A stretch of DNA of 10,695 nucleotides from JAUXFK01 sp034189035 (GCA_034189035.1 JAXHVA010000127.1:1-10695), one strand, 5' to 3'. Positions 1-7,030 are shown, counted from the stretch's first letter. The notes: generated from the letters alone by a model not told the origin. Program-made: numbers and translations.

Positions 1-1
1 G

Positions 2-64
2 TTCTTACCGAAAGCAAAAGCCAATGTAGACACTAAGAAAAAACTGGCTTCTCGCAGAAAATAA
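2..64 (+). CDS. possible C-terminal tail of a gene entering from the left edge
   Basis: One plus-strand frame is open from the left edge to a TAA at 62-64. It reads as a lysine- and arginine-rich tail ending in LASRRK, which is a common kind of basic C-terminus. Only 20 codons are visible and no domain can be recognised. This could be the end of a real gene lying to the left or a chance open frame. It faces the broken ATPase on the opposite strand. No function is proposed. Confidence 0.22.
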   Translation, partial: FLPKAKANVDTKKKLASRRK

Positions 65-77
65 CAAGAAATAACAA

Positions 78-224
78 TCAGTTGTCTGTTGCTGGCATGC
101 CTATTTTAAAGGGAATATCCGTTGCAAGGGTTGTTTTACCGACTTGCAGTGGACCTCCGATAAATACCATTTTTTCAGAAAGGTCTTCAAGGACATATTT
201 AGTTAACTATCTATTTTTACTCAT
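78..224 (-). pseudogene. broken 5' fragment of an AAA_14/DUF4143-type P-loop ATPase gene
   Basis: Reading the minus strand from an ATG at 224-222, the frame gives MSKNR, an in-frame TAG at 209-207, then LTKYVLEDLSEKMVFIGGP and LQVGKTTLA, and stops at a TGA at 80-78. The segment GGPLQVGKTTLA matches the Walker A start of the AAA_14 family (usually GGPRQVGKTT), normally preceded by a short N-terminus with a 'LxxKMVFxGGP' context, as here. Intact family members are around 400 residues with a C-terminal DUF4143 domain. They are commonly accessory genes and function unknown in most cases. Here only about 48 codons remain. The TAG sits where a Tyr codon could have been, an Arg of the motif has become Leu, and nothing resembling the rest of the ATPase follows. 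There is no good ribosome-binding site. I read it as a decayed remnant, not an expressed protein. Confidence 0.6.
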
Positions 225-246
225 TTAATAAAATGAATGTCATCGG

Positions 247-276
247 TTGATATTGCCAAGATAATTTGCGTATAAG
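247..276 (+). promoter_or_regulatory. candidate sigma70-type promoter, plus strand
   Basis: TTGATA (247-252) and TATAAG (271-276) each match five of six consensus bases and are separated by 18 bases. A transcript would start near 283. It would carry the GGAGG at 291-295 and the mini-ORF at 307. AT-rich DNA yields such matches by chance, so confidence is limited. Confidence 0.35.
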
Positions 277-306
277 CAAAAATATTAGTTGGAGGAATAG
301 ATAGGA

Positions 307-417
307 ATGGCAAACGTTTATCTCACTGGAACCAGCATAGTCCTAGATAAAAAAGTCACGACCTGTTTTTTTTCTCATGCCCGAGACAAACTGTACAATG
401 ATTATGGGTTTTCATGA
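307..417 (+). CDS. mini-ORF of 36 residues behind a promoter and ribosome-binding site (hypothetical)
   Basis: ATG at 307-309, TGA at 415-417. The product begins MANVYLTGTSIVLDKKVTTC and ends NDYGFS. I do not recognise it. Support comes from position: a GGAGG at 291-295 lies 11 bases upstream of the ATG, slightly far, and a promoter-like pair lies at 247-276. The peptide has no membrane segment or signal peptide. It may be a small genuine gene, or the surviving 5' end of a longer gene lost by frameshift, which would fit the decayed surroundings (a broken ATPase gene lies 80 bases to the left). No continuation in another frame was recognised downstream. Confidence 0.25.
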   Translation: MANVYLTGTSIVLDKKVTTCFFSHARDKLYNDYGFS

Positions 418-578
418 AAGTTGGAGTATTAATCTAAGATGACTATTGAGTTAACTCAGCAAAGACGGTCACATTATAACGCGTGCAACTGTTTAAGCGG
501 TGTAGTGAGATATAAGTTTTTCTCTGTTCTCTCCGGTTAAAAAGTCACCTTGCAGTTTTAATAAGGTTGAGGAGATCT
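418..578. other. non-coding remainder of the left-end region
   Basis: Together with the fragments listed above, this completes the 1-578 stretch without an intact gene. It has only short frames (for example 439-540 plus, 33 residues, with no convincing ribosome-binding site). It has no clear terminator hairpin for the DUF6485 gene that ends at 579. I see no RNA gene or repeat in it. Confidence 0.5.
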
Positions 579-782
579 TTATACTTTGTCTTTGTAAACA
601 GAAATAAAGCGTTTAAGAGAGCGATCGTAAGTCTTTTCAACCTCAGGTGGGAAAAGGCATGCAGGTAATTGTCTCATATTCCAATGGTATGATAAACATT
701 CACAACACTTTCCTTTTTTATTGCAAGGATCATAAGTGCAATTACATTTTTTTAAATTGGCTTCCAAGTTCTGACATTCCAT
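579..782 (-). CDS. DUF6485-type small cysteine-rich protein
   Basis: A 67-residue protein starting MECQNLEANLKKCNC. I recognise the pattern as the DUF6485 family of small Cys-rich proteins; its function is not known. It has eight cysteines (3, 13, 15, 20, 26, 27, 29, 42), with H33 nearby and the motif LPACLFPPEVEKTYDRS at 39-55. The cysteine spacing (CxC, CxxxxxCCxC) suggests binding of zinc or another metal, but this is inference. There is no signal peptide, so it is probably cytoplasmic. The start is fixed by a strong AGGAGG at 789-794, six bases upstream, and the length is complete. It is separated from the amidase gene by 97 bases containing its own promoter, so it is probably transcribed as a single gene. 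Confidence 0.85.
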   Translation of the reverse strand: MECQNLEANLKKCNCTYDPCNKKGKCCECLSYHWNMRQLPACLFPPEVEKTYDRSLKRFISVYKDKV

Positions 783-832
783 TCTTTTCCTCCTTTAACT
801 TACTCTTTATTGGAGTTTCTAACAATTTTGAA

Positions 833-860
833 CTTATACACAACCTTTAATGCATGTCAA
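833..860 (-). promoter_or_regulatory. sigma70-type promoter of the DUF6485 gene
   Basis: On the minus strand a perfect TTGACA (860-855) is followed, after 16 bases, by TATAAG (838-833), five of six consensus bases. Transcription would start near position 826, about 45 bases before the ATG at 782. It lies wholly between the amidase stop and the DUF6485 start, so this is the best promoter match in the window. Confidence 0.6.
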
Positions 861-879
861 TATTTCATATTACAGCATT

Positions 880-2025
880 TCAAAGTGAATCCATCGATAG
901 ATATTCAATAATCGTCTTTGATAATGAACGTGCAAAATCATGTTGAAATTTTTTGTTTTTCAATAATCTCTCTTCATGAGTATTCGAAAGGTAAGCGGCT
1001 TCAATCAATACAGAGGGGATATCCGGTGATTGTAAGACAATAAACGCGGCCTGATGAGGTATATTGTATTTAATTGTATTTACATTACTCAATTCTTTTA
1101 ATGCAAGACCTGCAAACCTTAGGCTGTCATTTATTGTCTTTGTCTGTACCAGATCCAGCAGGATAGATCGCAGGTCGTTATTTTCTTGTCCTATTGAGAC
1201 CTCTCCAATAAAGTCAGATAGATTTTCCTTTTCTGCGAGAATTTTCGCTCCTTTATTGCTTGCGCCCTTTAATGAAAGGCAGTAAATAGAAGTTCCATTT
1301 ATATTTCTGTTAATCGCCGAGTCAGAATGAATGCTTATAAATAGATCGGCTCCGTATTCTCTGGCAATTTCTATCCTTTCTTTCAAATATAAGAAATAAT
1401 CCTGTGATCGAGTCAGAGCTGCTTTCAGCCCCTTTATATTATTTAATACGGTTTGTAATTCCTTGCTTAATTCAAGAACAACATCCTTTTCTCTGGTTCC
1501 ATTATGGCCTATTGCCCCTGGGTCAATTCCACCATGACCTGGGTCAATCACTACTAGTTTAAACCCCTTTTCTTGGAACTTTTTAAACCTCTGTCGCTTC
1601 TTTATCTCTTTCTCAATCAGATCCGCCCTCGTTATATTGATAGAGATACGAGAATGAAGTTTTGAAAAAGTCTTCAGGTTTAGAACCTTGCATTGAGCCG
1701 GTTTAAAAAGAGATATTCGAAGTCGTACTTTATTAGTGTTTACTCTATAAAATATTATATCTCGAACAATTCCATCCTGAACACGTATCTTTCTTTTTAA
1801 GGGAGTCTTATCAACATTGTTGATATCAACAACGAGTTTTTTTGGATCTTTGGATTTTACTGTGTTCCACTCTACAGGTCTTTCTAAAAAAAGGACAATC
1901 CTTGTATGATCCGGGGCAGAGAAGAAATCTATCTCAAATTCATCAGCTGTACTCGAGGTTAAAAAATTTGGTATAAAGAAAAGTATAATAATGGTAAGCA
2001 AAATGCATTTGATTAGCCTTTGCAT
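880..2025 (-). CDS. N-acetylmuramoyl-L-alanine amidase (AMIN + Amidase_3), AmiC-type
   Basis: A secreted zinc hydrolase that cuts the amide bond between N-acetylmuramic acid and the L-alanine of the peptide stem in peptidoglycan, used in daughter-cell separation and wall turnover. The 381 residues begin with a basic, hydrophobic signal peptide (about 1-27). An AMIN domain (about 28-132), which targets peptidoglycan or the division site, and a basic linker follow. The Amidase_3 domain covers about 155-375. Its motif VVIDPGHGGIDPG carries zinc ligand H164; E179 (TREKD) and H233 (SIHSD) are the other ligands, and E342 in LIEAAYLSN is the catalytic glutamate. All are present. The region around 250-300 resembles the autoinhibitory insert of AmiC-type enzymes. 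GAGG at 2031-2034 serves as ribosome-binding site and overlaps the stop codon of the upstream aminopeptidase gene, so the two are probably translationally coupled. Confidence 0.93.
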   Translation of the reverse strand: MQRLIKCILLTIIILFFIPNFLTSSTADEFEIDFFSAPDHTRIVLFLERPVEWNTVKSKDPKKLVVDINNVDKTPLKRKIRVQDGIVRDIIFYRVNTNKVRLRISLFKPAQCKVLNLKTFSKLHSRISINITRADLIEKEIKKRQRFKKFQEKGFKLVVIDPGHGGIDPGAIGHNGTREKDVVLELSKELQTVLNNIKGLKAALTRSQDYFLYLKERIEIAREYGADLFISIHSDSAINRNINGTSIYCLSLKGASNKGAKILAEKENLSDFIGEVSIGQENNDLRSILLDLVQTKTINDSLRFAGLALKELSNVNTIKYNIPHQAAFIVLQSPDIPSVLIEAAYLSNTHEERLLKNKKFQHDFARSLSKTIIEYLSMDSL

Positions 2026-2032
2026 TAAGACC

Positions 2033-3457
2033 TCATTCTTCAGTGAGAAACGCTTTATATCCCTTATACGTCATATATATGTCGGCCTTGCTCGATACTT
2101 CAAAGGGAGAATGCATACCGAGTAGGGCAACTCCACAGTCTATAATATCCATACCGTAACTTGAAAAAAATTTAGCGATGGTTCCCCCGCCACCCTCATC
2201 TACCTTTCCCAGTTCACCTGTCTGCCAAACAATATTATTTCTGTTAAAGACTTTCCTGAGCCACCCCACATATTCGGCACTGGCATCATTGGAGCCAGAC
2301 TTTCCTCTTGAACCCGTGAATTTAGTGATACAGATTCCGTATCCTATCTTTGCTGCATTTCTCTTTTCATGAACATCCTTATAATCCGGATCAAAAGCCC
2401 CGTTCACATCTGCTGAAAGAGCACGAGAGTTCATCAGGGTTCTTCTAATCATTTCACTATCGGCCTTAATCCCTTTCATCGAAAACAGATCCGAAACAGC
2501 GATCTCTAAAAGCCTTGATTTTGCGCCTGTATTTCCGTCACTGCCGATTTCTTCCTTATCGAGGAAGAGAACAAGGACAGACTCTTTTGGATTGTTGATA
2601 TCTCCAATTGCCCTCATACTGGTATAAGCGCAAGATCTGTCATCCTGTCCATAAGATCCTATCAGGCTCTTGTCCCATCCGATATCTCTTGCCTTTTCGG
2701 ATGGCACCAACTCAAGTTCTGCACTGACAAAGTCTTCTTCAATCAATCCAAATTTATCATTGAGATATTTGAGGACCTGGAGTTTTATTCTTTCTTTAGT
2801 GTCTTCTTCGGGAAAGGGTATACTTCCGGCAATGATGTTGAGTTTTTCACCAATAACGGCATCTTCCAGTTTCTTGTCATATTGAGCCTTTCTGGCGAGA
2901 TGGGGAGCCAGATCAACGATGGTAAAGACTGGATCGTTTTCATCTTCCCCTATTATTAAATCCAGCTCCTTGCCATCCTTCTTTATAACCTTTCCGTGGA
3001 GGGCCAATGGACGCGAAACCCATTGGTATTTTTTTATTCCACCATAGTAGTGGGTTTTTAAAAGGGCTAGGTCTGTATCCTCATACAGAGGGTTCTGTTT
3101 TAAATCCAGTCGAGGAGAATCTATATGGGAGGCGATTATGCGGACACCATCTTCAATATCTTTCTTCCCTAAAATACCTAAAGCGGCGGCTTTCTTATAG
3201 GTTACTCTATAGATTTTCTTTGATTTTTTTAAAGGAACTTCAATACTTTTAAACCCGTTTCCTTCAGCAAATTTGATTATCTGTAAAATAGCTTCCCGTT
3301 CTGTTTTAGCTTTATTTATAAATTCCATATAGTCTTGTGCAAAGAGAAAGACTCTCTCTTTTTGCTCTTCGTCAAGTCTATCCCATACTGAGACTCTCTT
3401 CAACATCAGAGTTTCTTTAATCTTTTTCAAATCTGAATTATCAGATTGATCCGGCAT
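2033..3457 (-). CDS. M18-family aminopeptidase
   Basis: A cytoplasmic metallo-aminopeptidase of family M18 (aspartyl aminopeptidase/aminopeptidase I type), removing N-terminal residues from peptides, typically as a large dodecameric particle. The 474 residues match the usual family length. The two-metal site is complete: H111 and D113 in ASHIDSPRLDL, bridging D272 in YGQDDRSCAY, catalytic E302 and metal ligand E303 in LDKEEIGSDG, D350 in LSADVN, and H449 in GMHSPFE. The acidic N-terminal stretch (1-30) is typical of the family. No signal peptide. The start ATG has AGGAG at 3464-3468, six bases upstream. It is the first gene of a pair with the cell-wall amidase (7-base gap). I see no biochemical reason for the pairing beyond shared transcription. 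Substrate preference (acidic or other residues) cannot be read from sequence. Confidence 0.93.
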   Translation of the reverse strand: MPDQSDNSDLKKIKETLMLKRVSVWDRLDEEQKERVFLFAQDYMEFINKAKTEREAILQIIKFAEGNGFKSIEVPLKKSKKIYRVTYKKAAALGILGKKDIEDGVRIIASHIDSPRLDLKQNPLYEDTDLALLKTHYYGGIKKYQWVSRPLALHGKVIKKDGKELDLIIGEDENDPVFTIVDLAPHLARKAQYDKKLEDAVIGEKLNIIAGSIPFPEEDTKERIKLQVLKYLNDKFGLIEEDFVSAELELVPSEKARDIGWDKSLIGSYGQDDRSCAYTSMRAIGDINNPKESVLVLFLDKEEIGSDGNTGAKSRLLEIAVSDLFSMKGIKADSEMIRRTLMNSRALSADVNGAFDPDYKDVHEKRNAAKIGYGICITKFTGSRGKSGSNDASAEYVGWLRKVFNRNNIVWQTGELGKVDEGGGGTIAKFFSSYGMDIIDCGVALLGMHSPFEVSSKADIYMTYKGYKAFLTEE

Positions 3458-3798
3458 GTTATTCTCCTTTCTAGGTGTTTATATAGAATGAGTGTATCTA
3501 CTCAGCCACAGATCTAAGCTGATTATTACTGATAATTTTCTTTTATTAATCATATAAAATCTTTTTGAACTCTGGTTTCATGCTAAAACTCTATTAATAA
3601 AGCAACTTCAAAGTGTGATTGCCAATGAAGCTAGATGAGAGCATTCTATTTCATGGTACTAAAATGATATTATTAATCTTGTCTGCATTCATCTTTTTGA
3701 ATGACTCTGCGGTTGAATAGTCACGCATGAGTAAAATATGATATTCTCTTGTAGCCATCCATATATAACACATTACCGTTTTTAAGTAAATATACGAA
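3458..3798. other. intergenic region upstream of the M18 aminopeptidase, no gene seen
   Basis: AT-rich stretch with the aminopeptidase ribosome-binding site (3464-3468) at its left end. A promoter for the aminopeptidase/amidase pair should lie here. Several weak -35/-10 pairs occur but none is convincing. An 85-codon minus-strand frame reaches in from the right (3651-3908) but has a GTG start and no ribosome-binding site, and I do not accept it. No RNA gene, repeat or strong hairpin recognised. Confidence 0.5.
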
Positions 3799-3972
3799 AT
3801 GAATTGCAAAACTTTTTCTGAACAGGGACCGACACGAAAGCAAAGTTTCTCATTGCATCTTAAAAAAGTGTCTTTTGAAGTGGTCTTTCGCGATGATCTC
3901 AAAAACACAGGCTTTTATATTGAGTATAATCCTGTATTGGATCTAGGAACAATCAGAGAAGATGGGAATTGA
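3799..3972 (+). pseudogene. possible remnant of a HicB-type antitoxin gene
   Basis: A plus-strand frame of 57 codons from ATG 3799-3801 to TGA 3970-3972. Its second half, FEVVFRDDLKNTGFYIEYNP followed by VLDLGTIREDG, resembles the start of the HicB fold: an acidic turn, a strand of the 'GFYVAY' type, then 'xPxLDLxTxGxT', where the pattern is usually followed by a helix beginning EEA. The frame stops exactly where that helix should begin, and the N-terminal 16 residues look unrelated. Nothing like a HicA toxin lies beside it, and there is no good ribosome-binding site. It runs against all neighbouring genes. I read it as a decayed accessory gene. The similarity is weak and by eye only; chance is a real alternative. 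Confidence 0.3.
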
Positions 3973-3994
3973 AAAACCAGAAAGAGAAAAGGTG

Positions 3995-4690
3995 CTATCT
4001 TTTACCCAATTCTTTCATTGTTTCTTTATAGATTTTATAGAAGCCTTCATTCTCAGCAATAGTCTTTTTCAATATAGTATATATTTGGGGTAAGTCTTTT
4101 TCGTTAATAACCGTATTTGCACTTTTTGAAAAGGCCATCATATTATCAAGGGTTGAGAATGTCTTTCCGATGAGTGCAAAAAATATATTCCTTCTGGTAG
4201 AGATAGGCATCGGCTGAATATAATTTAAAATAGGGTTTTGTGATGGAGACCCTCCGCCGAACTCCTCATGGAGAATGATAATATCATAGTGATTTATCCT
4301 CAGATTCTTGAGTACATCGTTTGGGTCTTTTCCGATAATCGCCCGGTAACCGAGTTCTTTTAAAGCAGATTGTAACTGTTCTTGATGGGATAGATTGTCA
4401 TCACATATGAAGGCGCTTTTTACATCTTCACCAAATAATTCCGATTCGATTCCATCGTCAGACTCTGAAGGAGCAGGTTCTTTCTTTGTATCAGAACCCC
4501 CCTTTTCAGATAAATCAAGACCATGCGAATCTTTATCAATATCTGCCGGGGATTCAATCGGTACTTTTCGAGTATCAATAGATATATTTCCTTTACACTT
4601 GGGGCAAGGGATATTTATAATCTTGCCTTCTGGAAGCTTTTCATCCGGGATCTTGAATTTGCTTTTACATTTCTGACATATCGTATCCAC
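3995..4690 (-). CDS. zinc-ribbon protein with degenerate receiver-like domain, candidate pilus regulator
   Basis: A 231-residue protein in three parts. Residues 1-40 form a zinc ribbon of the MJ0042/zinc_ribbon_5 type (C5, C8, C29, C32). Residues 41-90 are an acidic, Ser/Pro-rich, probably disordered linker. Residues 92-213 resemble a response-regulator receiver: AFICDDN has the acidic pair D97/D98, and YDIIILHEEFGG occupies the third strand. At the phosphoacceptor position (normally Asp after 'IIL') there is H141, so ordinary phosphorylation is unlikely. The gene starts with GTG and has AGAGGG at 4697-4702, six bases upstream. It is the last gene of the eno-rsmI-pilT-pilT operon, 25 bases behind the second retraction ATPase. 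Similar zinc-ribbon domains occur in motility proteins such as GltJ/AgmX of Myxococcus. A regulatory role in pilus retraction is inference from context. Confidence 0.8.
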   Translation of the reverse strand: MDTICQKCKSKFKIPDEKLPEGKIINIPCPKCKGNISIDTRKVPIESPADIDKDSHGLDLSEKGGSDTKKEPAPSESDDGIESELFGEDVKSAFICDDNLSHQEQLQSALKELGYRAIIGKDPNDVLKNLRINHYDIIILHEEFGGGSPSQNPILNYIQPMPISTRRNIFFALIGKTFSTLDNMMAFSKSANTVINEKDLPQIYTILKKTIAENEGFYKIYKETMKELGKR

Positions 4691-4715
4691 TTTATTCCCT
4701 CTATCAGGATTGCTT

Positions 4716-5888
4716 CTAATTGGATTTTACCTTTCCGTATTCATCATCCATGTCGAGCCCCTCGATGTCTGTGGTCTTTTCTCCTTTAGCAAATTTAATT
4801 TGGTCGATACCTCTTCCCACTACAGCCTTTCTTGAAGCATACGCTAAGGATGTGTCCGCTGTGATTATCCCTGACTCATAATTAGATATAATATCTTTAT
4901 CAAAGGTCTGCATATCGTAGGTATCGCCACCTGAAATTATGTCATAAAAGGTCTTTCCTTCTTGTTCACCATGTATAATAGACTCCTTCACTCGAATGTT
5001 TGATGAAAGTATCTCAAAAATCGCTGCCCTGCCACCGCCGATCTTGGGCAATAACCTCTGCGATACGATCCATTTGAGAGTGTCAGCCAAGCGAAATCTT
5101 ACTTGGTTTTCCTCTTCCTTGTCAAACATACCGATAATTCTGTTAATGGTTTGACCTGCATCTATCGTATGAAGAGTTGCGAAGACAAGATGTCCTGTTT
5201 CCGCAGCACTTAGCCCGATTTCCATTGTCTCTCTGTCCCTCATCTCGCCAACCAGGATTACTTTAGGGGCCTGTCGTAGAGCTGCCCTCAGGCCATTAGC
5301 AAACGAATCAAAGTCCTTACCGAGTTCCCTCTGATTTATGGTGGCTTTTTTATGCGTATGTAGATACTCTACAGGGTCTTCCAAAGTAATCATATGTATA
5401 GCTTTTGTTTCATTAATAACATTTAAAATTGCAGCCAGAGAGGTCGTCTTTCCGGATCCTGTTGCTCCTGTTACAAGGGCAAGGCCGTTTTTCTCATTGG
5501 CAATCTTATGAAAGCACTCTGGAAGCCCGAGTGCATTGATCGTAGGAATCTTATTCTCCAATTTTCTCATAACGATAGAGTAATGCCCCCTTTGAGAAAA
5601 AATATTTACACGAAATCTGGCCTTTCCAGGAAGATGATAGGATAGATCACAGTAGCCCTCATTTACTAATGAATGAGTAAGGCGTTTATCCATGTCGACC
5701 AGGTTGAGGGAGAAAATCTCTGTTTGGAATGGAGTAAGATTCTCAATTGGCGGGTCTATTGGGACAGGCACTAGCTCACCCGCGGATTCAACCTGTAAAG
5801 GCCTACCCACTGTAAAGTTTAAATCAGAAAGATTGTCATATTCCTGTAACATTGTATCCAATATGCGGTTTACTTCTGCTTGTCTCAT
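4716..5888 (-). CDS. PilT/PilU-family type IV pilus retraction ATPase (second paralogue)
   Basis: A hexameric secretion-type ATPase that would act at the inner-membrane base of the type IV pilus in fibre disassembly. I take the ATG at 5888-5886 as start, giving 390 residues, because GGGAG (5897-5901) lies eight bases upstream; a longer frame begins at TTG 5903-5901, inside that site. N-terminal PAS-like domain about 1-115, then Walker A GATGSGKT (141-148), Asp box ITLEDPVEY (167-175), Walker B VILVGEMRD (210-218, catalytic E215), His box TGHLVFATLHT (H233, H240). The usual 'REDPD' before Walker B is RQAPK here. The AIRNLIRE-like motif of PilT is altered (NIRVKESIIHGEQ), and a charged tail extends past about 350. 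These differences from the upstream pilT mark it as an old, divergent paralogue, perhaps PilU-like in role. It lies 59 bases behind pilT. Confidence 0.9.
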   Translation of the reverse strand: MRQAEVNRILDTMLQEYDNLSDLNFTVGRPLQVESAGELVPVPIDPPIENLTPFQTEIFSLNLVDMDKRLTHSLVNEGYCDLSYHLPGKARFRVNIFSQRGHYSIVMRKLENKIPTINALGLPECFHKIANEKNGLALVTGATGSGKTTSLAAILNVINETKAIHMITLEDPVEYLHTHKKATINQRELGKDFDSFANGLRAALRQAPKVILVGEMRDRETMEIGLSAAETGHLVFATLHTIDAGQTINRIIGMFDKEEENQVRFRLADTLKWIVSQRLLPKIGGGRAAIFEILSSNIRVKESIIHGEQEGKTFYDIISGGDTYDMQTFDKDIISNYESGIITADTSLAYASRKAVVGRGIDQIKFAKGEKTTDIEGLDMDDEYGKVKSN

Positions 5889-5896
5889 GGTGTATT

Positions 5897-5901
5897 CTCC
5901 C
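5897..5901 (-). promoter_or_regulatory. ribosome-binding site deciding the start of the second pilus ATPase
   Basis: GGGAG on the minus strand, eight bases before ATG 5888-5886. It overlaps the alternative TTG (5903-5901), so that TTG cannot be served by it. This makes the ATG the better start. Confidence 0.75.
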
Positions 5902-5947
5902 AATTAAATATGATTTTACAATACAAGGTGCTAGACTGGAGTGGATA

Positions 5948-7030
5948 TCATACCTCAGTAAAATCAGAGGGGGCTTTTTTCACAAATGGTAAAAATTTAG
6001 TTTTATCAGTGCATTTGTTGTATGCTTCATCTGCATCGATCCATCTCTTTTCGAGGAATACCATAAGGGCATCATCAAGTGTTTGCATACCGAATTTCTT
6101 CCCTGTCTGAATGATCGTCGGTATCTGAAAGGTCTTTCCCTCTCGAATCAGATTTCTTGCAGCCGGAACACATATTAGAATTTCCAATGCTGCGATCCTT
6201 CCTTTTACATCCCTCCTCTTCAATAGAGTCTGGGCAATGACAGCCCGAATACCGTCTGCCAGAGTTGAGCGGATCTGGCCCTGTTCATGGGATGGGAATA
6301 CCTCTATTATTCTATCGATGGTTTTATGGGCACTCGAAGTGTGGAGAGTTCCAAAGACCAAATGACCGGTATTTGCTGCCTCTATAGCCAATGAAATGGT
6401 TTCTAAATCCCGCATCTCTCCAACGAGTATGATATCGGGATCCTCTCGTAGGGCTCCTCGTAAAGCTGCTGTAAAGGACTTTGTATGTGCGCCAAGCTCC
6501 CGTTGGTTTACTACACAGCCTTGATTTTTATGGACAAATTCTATGGGATCTTCAACAGTAATAATATGATCCTTTCGGGTTTTATTCGCCTCGTCTATTA
6601 TTGCAGCCAAGGTTGTAGACTTGCCGGATCCGGTTGGGCCCGTTACCAGGACCAATCCCTTAGGAAGGAAGGCTAACCTCGATATTACAGGTGGTAGACC
6701 GAGTTGCTCTACTGTCATGATTTCTGTAGGGATTTGTCTGAATACGGCCCCTATACCATGTAATTGTTGAAAATAATTGGCCCTATATCGAGCTAAACCA
6801 GGCAATTCGTAACCAAAATCAATATCCCCTGTTTCTTCAAAGAGTTTTATCTTGTCTTCCGGAGCGATCTCATAAAGAATGGCCTTTAGTTCATCGTTTT
6901 CAAGGGTTTTATATTTAACCCTTTCCAGATCGCCCCTGATTCGTAGTATGGGCTGAGATCCAGATGAAAGATGCAAATCTGAGGCCCCCTTTTCGTCCAT
7001 TAATTTAAAGAAAGCATCTATCTTTGCCAT
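5948..7030 (-). CDS. pilT: type IV pilus retraction ATPase PilT
   Basis: The motor that depolymerises type IV pili, driving twitching motility, DNA uptake or surface attachment. The 360 residues match PilT in length and order. The N-terminal PAS-like domain (about 1-110) begins with the typical DAFFKLMDEKGASDLHLSSG. Then come Walker A GPTGSGKS (131-138), Asp box ITVEDPIEF (157-165), Walker B IILVGEMRD (200-208, E205 catalytic), His box TGHLVFGTLHT (H223, H230), and the PilT signature ARNLIREGKT (291-300), which is needed for retraction in studied PilT proteins. GMQTLDDAL (314-322) is also typical. ATG 7030 has AGGAGG at 7037-7042, six bases away and within the end of rsmI, which it overlaps by 26 bases; coupling is likely. 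The pilus assembly genes (pilB, pilC, pilA) are not in the window. Confidence 0.96.
   Translation of the reverse strand: MAKIDAFFKLMDEKGASDLHLSSGSQPILRIRGDLERVKYKTLENDELKAILYEIAPEDKIKLFEETGDIDFGYELPGLARYRANYFQQLHGIGAVFRQIPTEIMTVEQLGLPPVISRLAFLPKGLVLVTGPTGSGKSTTLAAIIDEANKTRKDHIITVEDPIEFVHKNQGCVVNQRELGAHTKSFTAALRGALREDPDIILVGEMRDLETISLAIEAANTGHLVFGTLHTSSAHKTIDRIIEVFPSHEQGQIRSTLADGIRAVIAQTLLKRRDVKGRIAALEILICVPAARNLIREGKTFQIPTIIQTGKKFGMQTLDDALMVFLEKRWIDADEAYNKCTDKTKFLPFVKKAPSDFTEV

Noticed and set aside
538..549. 12-base sequence TAAAAAGTCACC, repeated at 9280-9291 (10 bases of it also at 350-359)
   Set aside because: A few repeated 12-mers are expected by chance in an AT-rich window of this size, and the three sites share no other context; not treated as an operator or attachment site.
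647..850. 67-codon plus-strand frame
   Set aside because: Antisense to the DUF6485 gene and its promoter; composition is that of a shadow frame.
861..879. Small inverted repeat (AATATGAAATATT) after the amidase stop
   Set aside because: Five A-T pairs only, no T-run following on the minus strand; it is adjacent to the DUF6485 promoter and probably just AT-rich sequence.
3651..3908. 85-codon minus-strand frame in the gap upstream of the aminopeptidase
   Set aside because: GTG start without a ribosome-binding site, no recognisable family, and it overlaps the more protein-like plus-strand HicB-like frame. Its C-terminal 'LLMRDYSTAESFKKMNADK' hints at a PIN/DUF5615-like toxin end, but too weakly to call.
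3973..3996. Possible terminator after the zinc-ribbon gene
   Set aside because: Only a 5-base AT-rich stem (AAAAG/CTTTT) with a poor T-run; not enough for an intrinsic terminator.
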